Positions 22,394-32,301 of a stretch of 64,000 nt of DNA are shown in pieces (position 1 is the first letter of the stretch; every line of letters begins with the position of its first letter). The notes beneath the pieces are model-generated. The model saw only the letters and a program-made list of their open reading frames with translations, did not search any database and was not told the origin of the DNA. The stretch comes from Canna indica (Eukaryota > Streptophyta > Magnoliopsida > Zingiberales > Cannaceae): contig CP136894.1 of assembly GCA_034359265.1 (NCBI GenBank), positions 30,534,501 to 30,598,500 on the forward strand, read 5' to 3'. The position numbers and the translations under genes are program-made.

Positions 22394-22967
22394 ATGGAAG
22401 GAATGCCTAAATTATGTGAATATTCCTCCTTTACTTATCGGAATAAACTATGCCTATTGGAAGTCTAGGATGAGGGTTTTCATCAAATCGTTGGATGACC
22501 GGTGTTGGGACTCTATAGAGATTTGCTACACTCCTCCGAAAACACCTGATGGGACTGATCGCAAGCCAAAGAACCAATACAGAGAAGGAGAAATAGTTGC
22601 AGCAAACTATGATAATAAAGCCCTAAATGCTATCTTCAGAGGAATTGATCCTTCTCAATTTGAACTAATCTCTGCTTGTACCTTGGCAAAGCAAGCATTG
22701 GAAATTCTAGAAATAAATCATCAAGGATCTCTAACTCTTCGGAAGTCAAAAGTTGAAACCCTCAACACCAGATTTGAGAATCTAAAGATGGGAGAAGATG
22801 AAAGCATACAAGACTTTCATGGGCGTATCAAAGACCTCATGAACAATGCTACTAACCTTGGAGAGTCATTCTCTGAAGAAAAAGTAGTAAGGAAAGTTTT
22901 GAGATCCATGCCTACCGAGTTCGATATGAAAGATGTTGTCATAAGTGAAGTTCAAGAGAAGGTTTAA
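22394..22967 (+). pseudogene. gag: Copia C gag, N-terminal two thirds
   Basis: ATG at 22394 opens MEGMPK, and a frameshift within the first 20 codons moves into the long frame IPPLLIGINYAYWKSRM. This carries the copia gag core: W-rich start, ALNAIFRGIDPSQFELI, A..AWEIL-like ACTLAKQALEIL, LTLRKSKVETLNTRFENLKM and FSEEKVVRKVLRSMPTEFD. About 184 codons remain. A stop follows EVQEKV, and zinc knuckle and pol are absent. Sequence after 22968 is unrelated, so the element is truncated there. Confidence 0.8.
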
Positions 22968-23878
22968 GTTCTATGGAATTCTTGCGATGACCACATGAAT
23001 CGCGTTTGCCTATCTCTAGTTTTCGCTCAATTCATGGTGTTTATAATAAGAAGCAATATTTATAAACCCTTTCTCAAGTTATTGCAAACCAACAAATCAA
23101 TTGAATGATGATCAAGCACTCAATAGCATTAAGAACAATTATAAACACTTAATTTTAGAATAAAAGCATGAATAACGTTAATCCAAAAGTATCAAAACCA
23201 AATAGTTCGCTACATCAACGCACTAGCTAAGAAATTTAGTTCATAATGGATGAAATTAAACAACTAAAATAGATGAAAGATGAAAGAAAAGAGAAGGGAG
23301 CCATGAAAACAATGAGAAGATGCGACTAGCTTGACTTGTTGATGAAGGACTTCTATAACTTGCCGAAGACCTTGGAAATCCCTCTCTTGATTACTTCCCG
23401 TCTCCACCTCTTTCTTGCCGTCCTCCTATTGTGTGCTGCCCTCTCCCCCTCATTAGGGTCGGCCACCGTTTGTTTTTGTGCAGCAATTAATCAAATTTAA
23501 GCCTTTCTATCTTGTTGTCTTCTTGATGGCAAATTTATTCTTATTGGATCCAAATCCTCTTCCGAGTTAGATAAAGGTAGGTCCAATAATCATTTGAGTG
23601 GATTTGACTCCCACAAACCATTAGCTTAGTGGATCCTCTCTCATTCAAGTGCTGGACCAAAACATGACGTAATTTGGGATGCAGTTCCGAGACCTTAAAT
23701 GCACGAATTGGCTCAAGTGGACAACATGAGAGTTTTATAACTTTCTCTTAGCTTTCTAAAACATCAAACAGTGTGTCATTTTGACCTCTGTACACAAAGT
23801 TATACCCAATTTAAGTCAGAGTACTTTGTTTGAGCGAAAAATTTGCAAACGATATTTGCTTTCCATAAATTAACCAGA
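22968..23878. other. Unassigned 0.9 kb non-coding stretch
   Basis: No coding frame. The texture (A-rich left part, GAAAGAAAAGAGAAGGGAG near 23282, then a CT-rich part) resembles a minus-strand gypsy LTR or leader, but no end or primer site is visible. It sits between truncated copia C and the Tork-like element. Confidence 0.3.
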
Positions 23879-24466
23879 TATTGTGTGTGTGGGTCCCTCC
23901 TTGTTGGTGGGCCCACCCACTTAAACATGAGTTATCAAACCCACGTTTATTGCTACAGCAGTTGTTGATGAAAAAAAAAACAGAGTTTTTTTTTTTTCAG
24001 TTGCGGAGAGGAAGAGAAAGGAGAAGAAAAGGGATTTGAAGATTGAGTTGTCATTCTTGCTCAAGTTCTTCTCAAATTTCAGATACGAGTTCTTTTTGAC
24101 TTTATCTTCAAGGTGTTGGGAGCTATTTGTCAAGATTTCATCCTCACGAAGCTACGAGGAAGCTATCTGGAGTATTGATATGTTTTCTACCTCTCTTTGG
24201 TTAGATCTTTCTAACTTCCTCTAGATAATGATTAGAATGATAAATCTTTTCCAGATTTGTTGATTTATCATTGACTTTGATTTTTCTAGAGAAAGAACAT
24301 TGTAATCTCTATTTATATAGTGATTATTGACTGGACGCGGTCCTGTGGTTTTTTCCTTTCTTTTGAAGGGTTTTCCACGTAAAAGTTTTGGTGTTTTTCT
24401 GTTCATTTATGTTAGAACATCTGCTGGTGTAAAGATATATATCATATCAGAATTATATTTTTATCA
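23879..24466 (+). repeat. Tork-like copia 5' LTR
   Basis: It starts TATTGTGTGTGTGGG (first TG decayed to TA) and ends ATTATATTTTTATCA. By eye it differs from the 3' LTR at roughly 17 positions plus small indels, near 3%. The short frames inside it are repeated identically in the other LTR and are not genes. Confidence 0.85.
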
Positions 24467-24468
24467 AC

Positions 24469-24480
24469 TGGTATCAGAGC
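24469..24480 (+). other. Primer-binding site, Tork-like copia
   Basis: TGGTATCAGAGC two bases after the LTR end. Confidence 0.85.
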
Positions 24481-24504
24481 TAGACAATTCTTAGCTTGTG
24501 AATC

Positions 24505-26155
24505 ATGGCAGATATAAATGTGAACAGAATGGTCTCCTTGAATAGCTCCAATTATCGTGTTTGGAAGGAAAAGATGTGAGATTTGTTGTATGTGAAGCAT
24601 TTACAGAAACCTATTTTTAAAACTGAGAAACCTGCTGGTACAATTGATGAGGAATGAGAAGAACTACATATGGAAGTATGTTGCTACTTTAGACAGTGGG
24701 TTGATGAAGATATCCTAAATCATATCACTGGAGAAACTAATGCTCGCATGTTGTTGCAGAACCTTGAAAATTTTTTAGCTCGGAAATCAGGTAATAACAA
24801 GATGTATCTCATAAATCAATTGATGAACTTGAGATATCACTTAAATATGTTACAAGGATTGATAGATCAGCTTGTCGGTATGGGTATTAAACTTGAATAT
24901 GAATTATGAGCTTTGATGCTTCTTGGTTCCTTACCAGATTCATGGGAAACTCTAAGAGTGACATTATCTAATTCTGCACCAGATGACGTAATCTCTTGGG
25001 ACATTGCTAAAAATAGTGTATTAAATGAAGAAAGCAGAAGGAAAACGCAAGTATCAACTACACAATCATATGTTTTTGTTGTTGAATCCAGAGGAAGGAG
25101 TAAGAGCAGAGGTCCAACTAACAAAGATAAGGGTAAAGATAGGAACAGAAGCAAGTTCAGAAATAAGTATGTCAATGTAGAATGTTACTACTGTGGTAAG
25201 AAGGGGCACACTAAGAGATTTTGCTGGAAGCTGAAGCAAGAGATTAAAGGAAAAAACAATGATAAGAAAGATGATAATCGTGATAATGATGAAGATCGTA
25301 TTGCTGCTACAATTGAAGATCTTTTGATTATTTGTAATGATAATGATACAGTTAACATTGTCTGTAATGAGACTAGTTGGGTGATTGATAATGGTGCTAC
25401 TATTTATGCTACTTCTCATAAAGACTTATTTACATCTTTTACACCCGGTGATCATGGAAAGGTGAAAATGGGAAACAATGGTAGTGCTACTGTAGCAAGT
25501 TTTGGAGATGTTTGTTTGGAATCCAATAATGGTACAAGGTTTGAAAGGTATGTTCCTGACATCCGTCTAAATATAATTTCTGTTAGTAAACTTGATGACA
25601 ATGTCTTCTGCAACACCTTTTGTGATAACCAATGGAAACTTACTAAAGACAGTTTGATTGTGGCTAGAGGAAAGAAGTGTTCTTCTTTGTACTTGATGCA
25701 TGCTAAATGTTTTCATGATACTGTCAATACTATTGTGAAGGATGATGCAGTTAATTTGTGGCATAAAAAGCTTTGTCACATGAGTGAAAAAGGGATGTCA
25801 GTACTTGCTAAGAAGAATCTTCTTTCTGGTTTGAAGAATGCAGATTTGAAAAAGTGTGTTCATTGTTTAGTAGGAAAGCAAAACAGAGTTAGATTTAAAA
25901 GTCTTTCACCTTCAAGAAAGTCAGATATACATGAGCTAGTACATTCTGATCTATGTGGTCCAATGAAGATAAGGACTCATAGTGGTGCTTTATATTTTGT
26001 AACATTTATTGATGACCACTCTAGAAAGGTTTGGGCTTATATCTTGAAGTCAAAGGATCAAGTGTTAGGTGTTTTCAAGCAGTTCCAAGCATCTATTGAA
26101 AGAGAAACCAGAAAGAAGCTGAAATGTATTCGTACTGATAATGGTGGTGCTGTAA
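24505..26155 (+). pseudogene. gag-pol: Tork-like copia gag-protease-integrase (5' part)
   Basis: ATG at 24505 opens MADINVNRMVSLNSSNYRVW, the gag start. Stops follow at EKM*DLL, DEE*EE and YEL*AL, and a short piece of gag is lost near 24850. LGSLPDSWETLRVTLSNSAP ends gag proper. The zinc knuckle CYYCGKKGHTKRFC lies near 25180. The protease motif is WVIDNGATIYAT (25378), with DNGA where DSGA is usual. The pre-integrase segment has LWHKKLCHMSEKGM and CVHCLVGK, a zinc-binding pattern. The integrase core starts HSDLCGPM and contains FIDDHSRKVWAY and IRTDNGG, which gives two of the three catalytic acidic residues. It stops at about 26155, where the deletion joins to RNase H in another frame. Confidence 0.88.
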
Positions 26156-26156
26156 G

Positions 26157-26575
26157 TCTACTTCTGGTTTTTTGATTACTTTTGCTGGGGGAGCTGTGGC
26201 TTGGCAGTCAAAATTGCAAAAATGTGTTGCTATTTCCACCACCGAGGCAGAGTTTGTTGCAGTCACCGAGGCATGTAAAGAGTTACTCTGGATGATGAAA
26301 TTTGTTGAAGAGATTAGCTTCAAGCAAGATACATATGTGCTGTATTGTGATAGTCAAAGTGCTATTCACCTAACTAAGAATTCTACATTTCATTCAAGGT
26401 CTAAACACATTGATGTTAGATACCATTGGATTCGAGATGTTTTGAATTCGAAGTTGCTTAAGCTTGAAAAGATTCACACTGATGACAATGGTGCTGATAT
26501 GTTGACCAAGACTTTATCTAGAGAAAAGTTAGAGATTTGCAAGAAATGTGCAGGCTTAGTGGAGCCCTCCAACTA
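26157..26575 (+). pseudogene. pol: Tork-like copia RNase H end
   Basis: The frame STSGFLITFAGGAVAWQSKLQ leads into VAISTTEAEFVAVTEACKELLWM, YCDSQSAIHL and SKHIDVRYHWIRD. These are the RNase H signature residues (TEAE, DSQSA, KHID). It ends DMLTKTLSREK..., EPSN and a stop. All RT and the start of RNase H are missing upstream. Confidence 0.88.
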
Positions 26576-26578
26576 AGT

Positions 26579-26592
26579 CGGGAGGGGGAGAA
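26579..26592 (+). other. Polypurine tract, Tork-like copia
   Basis: GGGAGGGGGAGAA-type purine run directly before the 3' LTR TGTTGTG start; expected primer for plus-strand DNA synthesis. Confidence 0.8.
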
Positions 26593-27179
26593 TGTTGTGT
26601 GTGTGGGACCCACCTTGTTGGTGGGCCCACCCACTTAAACATGAGTTATCAAACCCACGTTTATTGCTACAGCAGTTGTTGATGAAAAAAAAAACAGAGA
26701 GTTTTTTTTCAGTTGCTGAGAGGAAGAGAAAGGAGAAGAAAAGGGATTTGAAGATTGAGTTGTCATTCTTGCTCAGGTTCTTCTCAAATTTCATATATGA
26801 GTTCTTTTTGACTTTATCTTCAAGGTGTTGGGAGCTATTTGTCAAGATTTCATCCTCACGAAGCTATGAGGAAGCTATCTGGAGTATTGATATGTTTTCT
26901 ACCTCTCTTTGGTTAGATCTTTCTAACTTCCTCTAGATAATGATTAGAATGATAAATCTTTTGCAGATTTGTTGATTTATCATTGACTTTGGTTTTTCTA
27001 GAGAAAGAACATTGTAATATCTATTTATATAGTGATTATTGACTGGATGAGGTCCCGTGGTTTTTTCCTTTCTTTTGAAGGGTTTTCCATGTAAAAGTTT
27101 TGGTGTTTTTCTATTCATTTATGTTAGAACATCTGCTGGTGTAAAGATATATATCATATCAGAATTATATTTCTTATCA
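26593..27179 (+). repeat. Tork-like copia 3' LTR
   Basis: TGTTGTGTGTGTGGGACC to ATTTCTTATCA, the direct copy of 23879-24466. Confidence 0.88.
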
Positions 27180-29134
27180 CCAGCAACCCTCATTTCACCT
27201 TGAATTAACCACATAACCAAACCCTATTCTTTTGGGAGAGGTGATAGAGCTTCCTCTTCTTCTGTTTCTTCACATTGAGGTAAAGTTGAGGATAAAGGCT
27301 CTTCATGATGAGCTTCCTCATTGTTTTCATCTTCAACCTCCTTGTCATGAAATGTCTATTCCTCAAGTTCCTCACCTACATTCACAATCTTAACATTTCT
27401 AGAAGAATAATTAGTTTGATCAAAAGTGACATGCATAGATTCTTCAACTATCATAGTTCTACGATTCTAAACTCTATAAGATTTAGAACTATTAGAATAA
27501 CCTAGGAAAATACCCTTATCGGATTTAGAGTCAAATTTTCCTAGATGTTCCTTAGTGTTTAAGATAAAATATTTGCATCCAAAAACTCAAAAATATCCAA
27601 CAATTGGGATTCTATCATTCCAAAGGTCAAAAGGTATTTTCTTAATTTTAGGTCTTAACAAAACATGATTAAGCACATAACAAAAAGTATTTATGGTTTC
27701 GGCTCAAAAGTACTTAGGCAAATTATTTTCACAAAGCATGGTCCTAGCCATTTCTTATAAGGTTCTATTATTCCTCTCAACCACCCCATTTTGTTGAGGG
27801 GTTCTAGGGGAAGAAAAGGTATGCTCAATACCTAATTCATCACAAAATTCGGAAAAATTTTCATTTTTAAATTATGTCCATTGTCACTTCTAATTTTCAA
27901 AATCAAAATTCTTTTTTCATTTATAACTCTCCCAACAATTTTTTTAAAGAAATCAAAAATTTCATTTTTCTTAGCTTGGATGAAAACCCATGTAAATCTC
28001 GAGAAATCATCAACCAAAACATAGCATTATAACTTTCCACCTAGACTTGCAACATCACAAGGACCAAAGAGATCCATGTGCACAAGTTCTAGTGTTCTAG
28101 ATGCACTAACTTGATTAATGCTATGAAATGAGGACTTAACTTATTTTCCATGTTGACATGCATCACAAAGTTTGTCTTTTTCAAATTTTATCTTAGGTAC
28201 TCCTTTAACGAAGTCCCTTTTTGTTATTTATTGGATGAGACTCATGCTAGCATGTCCTAGCCTTCTATGCCACAACCAAGAATCATTTTCCATGGCAACT
28301 AAGCATCTAACACGAGGATTAGGCAAAACATTTAAACCTAGTGTATAAACATTTTCTTGCCTATTTCCAATAAATACAATATCATTAGATGGTGCACTTC
28401 TAATGAAGCATTTAGATGCTTCGAAAATGACTACATAACCATTATCACATAATTGAGATATACTAATCAAGTTATGCTTTAACCCATCAAGTAGTAAAAC
28501 AATTTTAATACATGGGTAGGGGAGTATACCTATATCACCAATGCCAACAATCTTACCTTTGGCATTGTCTCCAAATGTCATATGTCCTCCATACTTACTT
28601 GATAGGGTTGCAAAAAGATTGATATCACCCGTCATATATTTTGAGCAAGCGCTATCCAAGATCCATGTGCTCCTACTTGCTTGAGGATGGTTCTCCATCT
28701 ACAGAAGGATAAGAGAAAATTTTAGGTACCCAAATCTTCTTGGGTCCTTGAGTGTTAGTCACCTTAGGAACCCAAGTGAATCTAGTATAGGGGGTTCCTC
28801 CTAAGAGAACAATCTCTAGCCAAATGGCCGAAAACACCACATGAAAAACAACTTCCATTAAACTTTCTTGTGCTATGTGTGTGAGCATCGAAGTGTGCAT
28901 GATCATAATTGTTTGATGACTTTCTAACATGTACAACCTTAGCATGGTATTTTGTAAGGTTGTCATTTTTTCATTTAGCATGCATAATTCCTTTTTTAAG
29001 TTTAGCATGCTATCATTCAAGTGCTCTACTTGATCACTTAAGAACTTGTTCTCATTTTCTAATTTTTTATTTTCATTTTCTAAATTTTTCTTAGCATCAT
29101 CTAAAGCATGCTTTTCTTTTTTAAGGGTATCTAC
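27180..29134 (-). pseudogene. gag-pol: Sirevirus-like copia C': gag C-terminus, protease and integrase
   Basis: Minus-strand order from 29134: coiled coil (HALDDAKKNLENENKKLENE), a frameshifted region where the second cysteine cluster should be, then WVPK repeats near 28780. The protease-like segment is WILDSACSKYMTGD (28670-28630), with DSA in place of DSG at the active site. LWHRRLGHASMSLI is the pre-integrase block. Integrase pieces include VDDFSRFTWVF, IRSDNG, PQQNGVVER and YF.VFGCKYFILN, followed by KGIFLGYS and the acidic linker. Several stops and frameshifts. It ends at 27180 at the edge of the Tork-like LTR, so RT, RNase H and 3' LTR are lost. The upstream gag continues at 31690 beyond an inserted solo LTR. 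Confidence 0.85.
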
Positions 29135-31684
29135 TGAAAGGAATAGTTCCCTTGAGTCAATCATATGTCGATGTGTTTAGGGACCATTCAAGGGTAATCA
29201 ACTTTAAGGCAACCTTTTCATCAACATGCTGCATCTTTATTTATAAAGATTGTGATGAACCTCATGAACCCAGGCAACTGATTCCGAGGCCATGATGAGT
29301 TCATGCAAGTGAGACTTAGAATCCAGATGCTAATGTTCTAAATGTTCCTAGTTGTAGGATCACCAATTAGGAGATCGGTGATTCCGGATATATAGACAAG
29401 CGCACTTGGTACATACCCTATATGATAAGGGGTAGCTGATCTCACAGTTACCTATGAGTCGTCATTAATGTACAAGTGAAGGTGCTCATTAGGAAATGGG
29501 TTCATTGAATGAACCTGCACGAGGAACACAAAATGGAGTCCTTACATGAGTGTCAATAGCAGTGTTGTCAAACTCATGAGTTAACTCGTAAACTTGGACG
29601 AGTTTACGATCCCAGGTATAAAAACGAGTTGACTCACACCCAAACTCATTTCTGGGTAAACTCAGGTAAACTCGGGGTAAACTCGGTAAACTAGTATAAA
29701 ATCGGTCAAACTCATGAGTAAACTCGGTCAAATTCACCGGTAAACTCGGGTGAACTCGGTTTGATGATAATTATTATGGATTGAACTTGTACTTTTATAT
29801 TTTATCTTTGAGTCATTGTATGTGCTTTATTATGGACTTAGAATGCTTCATTATGTATGTATTAGACTTGTACTCTTATATTTTATCTTTATGTATGTTT
29901 TATTAGGGAGTTGAACTGTGCCTTAATTATGATTTTCAAGTTATATTAGATTATATTTTTGTAGTATAATATTTTTTAAATATCTGGTTAACTCTTACAA
30001 GTTTAACAACCTTCGTCAATAGGATGTTCCTCGGGTGATAGTAGGTGCAAGTAGTCCTTGGACCTAAGGTTGTCATGGTTACCTTGTGAGTGACGACCCA
30101 TTGCCTTGGTTCTATCCCTATGTCACCCTTAGCGTCATGTGCCGGGTATTACTGGGCATGGGGAAGCATTCATGGAGGTAGGTGAGCGACCAACATAGAA
30201 TCAGTTACTCCTAGTGAGAGGAGATGATGTCATATGTGTCCCTACAAGTGTCGACTCAGGAATTTTTGGCCATAGTAGATATGAAAGTCAAGAAGATGTT
30301 TCATTATTGAGACGACATCTTGGAGGGTAGAATACATATGAATCGGTATTATGGTTTAACACTTCTTCCGTACCCTAGCCTACTTCGGGACATTATAACC
30401 GAGGGATTTAGTTGCACGGTAACTAATCACCGAAGGGTGTTCGATCCCGGTAGATTGAACCTCACACTATCTGGGTAGTCATGACACGTTGCTAGACGTC
30501 CACTTGACTTGTGAGTGGAGTCTCTCATGACCACACTGAAGGGGTTTAGTGATGGCTCATAATATTCGAATAGAAGTCAATCTATCGTATCCGACTCTCC
30601 GTTATGCACAACTCACTACTCTCTTAGTGTGGGGCCCAATGGGTCACACACAACAGGCTAACCTCGTAACAAACCTTTTGAGATAAAGTCCGAATGCGAC
30701 ACTATATGTCGACTAGTATGGACATGCTGCAACTCAATCACGGATCTCATTTACGGACATGATAGGAAAGATGTTTCTTATAGGAACGAATACACGAGGA
30801 AGGAGTTCCTCGGTAACCCTAATTTGTAGGGCATCCATAAATTTTAGGGATTTGCACATGATAAATCCTAATCAACAAGAATTTAATTTATAGAGATAAA
30901 TTGAAGTTTATATTTAGTTGGATTTAATTAATTTTGAATTAATTATAAATCCGTTAAATATAAAATATTATTTTGGAGGCAAACTCGGAATTTTGAATTC
31001 CGGAGAGAGGATTTAAAAGGGGGGGTCTACCATGGGTGGCCACCTACTCCCCTTATAAATAGATGGCCTAACCTCCTTCAAGCAGGTTAAGCAAATTGGT
31101 TGGAGATCTTGGAGAAAAGCAAGGCCTTGGGTTCTTGAGAAGCTTCTTGAAGAGAAAAGCTCCAAGAACTCATCTTCATCTCCTTGGGTGGCCGGCCATC
31201 TAAAGCTTCCTTCCCCGGTTTTGTGAAGCCGATTGAAGGTCTCTTTCTCTTGGGTTTGTCATCTACTTCATCTTCTTGGAAGAGTCCAAGAAGGAAAGAG
31301 AGGTATTCCTTCATCTTCCTCCTCGTTCCGTGGTTTTCTCATCCCCTCTTCCTCCCTTTTGGTGCTCGATTCTTGGTGGAAGGGCCGGCTTCACCTTGCA
31401 GCATTTTAGGGTTGAGATTGCCTCTCCGTTGAGCCACAACGAGTCTCTGTGTTCGCTGCCCCATTGTTGCAAGGCGCTTGGTGTGGACTTTCCTTGGAGG
31501 ACGTGTGTGTGCGCATCTTGAAACGGGGATAGGAGCAGTCATACCATTCGTAGTATAAGGTAGATCTTCTCCTTCTACTCGTTGATTGAATTCCTTAAAG
31601 ATTGCTAAAGTTGATCGCTGGTTTAGGGATGTTTTGATTTTTTAAATCATTTTTTTTGCTGTACTACTTCTTCCCATCCCAACA
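29135..31684 (+). repeat. Family-A copia solo LTR with nested hAT-like insert
   Basis: It runs from TGAAAGGAATAGTTCCC to CATCCCAACA. TCTAC lies on both sides (29130-29134 and 31685-31689), a perfect 5 bp target duplication. No internal region is present, so it is a solo LTR left by recombination between the LTRs of a full element. It interrupts the coiled-coil part of the minus-strand Sirevirus gag. Length without the 455 bp insert and its duplication is near 2.09 kb, matching the copy at 52352. GC-rich frames at 31087-31540 are repeated in other LTR copies and are not taken as genes. Confidence 0.92.
29560..30014 (+). mobile_element. hAT-like non-autonomous element in the solo LTR
   Basis: GTCAATAG is duplicated exactly on both sides (29552-29559 and 30015-30022). 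The LTR copy at 52352 has the uninterrupted site GTGTCAATAGGATGTTCC. Ends are CAGTGTTGTCAAACTC and, inverted, GAAGGTTGTTAAACTT, matching at 11 of 16 positions. The first 200 bases consist of GGTAAACTCGG-type repeats. An 8 bp duplication and CAGTGTTG-like ends fit hAT. No coding frame. Confidence 0.85.
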
Positions 31685-31689
31685 TCTAC

Positions 31690-32301
31690 TTCTTTCCTTA
31701 AGGCATTGCAAGAAAGTAGCAAGTTATTATTTTCAATTTCCAAAGACTTGGTAGCCTTTTTAAGCTCTTTGAACTTCTTTCTAATGGCATTTAATTCAAC
31801 ATGCATTTGATCAAATTCTAATTCTAATTCTTCTTGAGTAAATGAAGCTTCACTAAAAATAAATTTTACCTCATTTTCATTTGCCATAAGGCAAAGATTT
31901 GTCTTCTCACTTTTAGTCTCATCTTCACTTGATGAAGATTCACTCTCATCCCAAGAAGCCATCATCGCCTTCTTCTTCTTGTACTTATCCTTCTTGTTGG
32001 GGTAGGAGGTAGAGGCCATCTTGAGGAGTGGGCAATCCTTCATTAGGTGGCTGGTTTTGTTGCAATTGAAGCATGTGTAGCCTCCTTTGCTTCTTCTCAT
32101 GCCATCATTGTCATTTCTTCAAAATCTTCCATTTCTTCCTCGGATGATGGAGGTTCTTCAACACGGTGTAATGTTTTTAAGGCAATGGTCTTGCCTTTGG
32201 TGGCATCTTCCTCCTTGTATTGCTTCATATGGGTCTCATGTGTCATAAGAGACCTAATGAGCTCGGTAAGCTTCAACATGCCCAAATCCTTGGCTGTCAA
32301 A
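31690..32301 (-). pseudogene. gag: Sirevirus-like copia C': gag middle part
   Basis: On the minus strand it starts mid-gag with LGMLKLTELIRSLMTHETHM, passes an acidic EEMEDFEEM stretch and reaches the zinc knuckle CFNCNKTSHLMKDC. It continues through MASWDESESSSSEDE and LCLMANENEV to the coiled coil up to the solo-LTR junction. The gag start, leader and primer-binding site are missing: the LTR to the right abuts gag directly at 32301/32302. A frame change near 32100 breaks it. Confidence 0.85.

Larger units (their letters stand above)
23879..27179 (+). mobile_element. Tnt1/Tork-like copia, internally deleted
   Basis: Two directly repeated LTRs of about 587 bases flank about 2.1 kb of internal DNA with primer site, gag, protease, part of integrase, RNase H end and polypurine tract. 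The stretch encoding the rest of integrase and all of RT is missing, so it is non-autonomous. CCAGA precedes the 5' LTR and CCAGC follows the 3' LTR, a possible 5 bp duplication with one change. The flanks do not otherwise match: Sirevirus DNA on the right, unassigned DNA on the left. Confidence 0.85.

Noticed and set aside
23874..27184. CCAGA/CCAGC as proof of an intact Tork-like insertion site
   Set aside because: Only four of five bases agree and the two flanks belong to different sequences, so I treat it as suggestive only.
31087..31542. Overlapping serine/proline-rich frames in the solo LTR
   Set aside because: They correspond to transcribed LTR sequence with counterparts in other family-A copies and appear on both strands without a domain.
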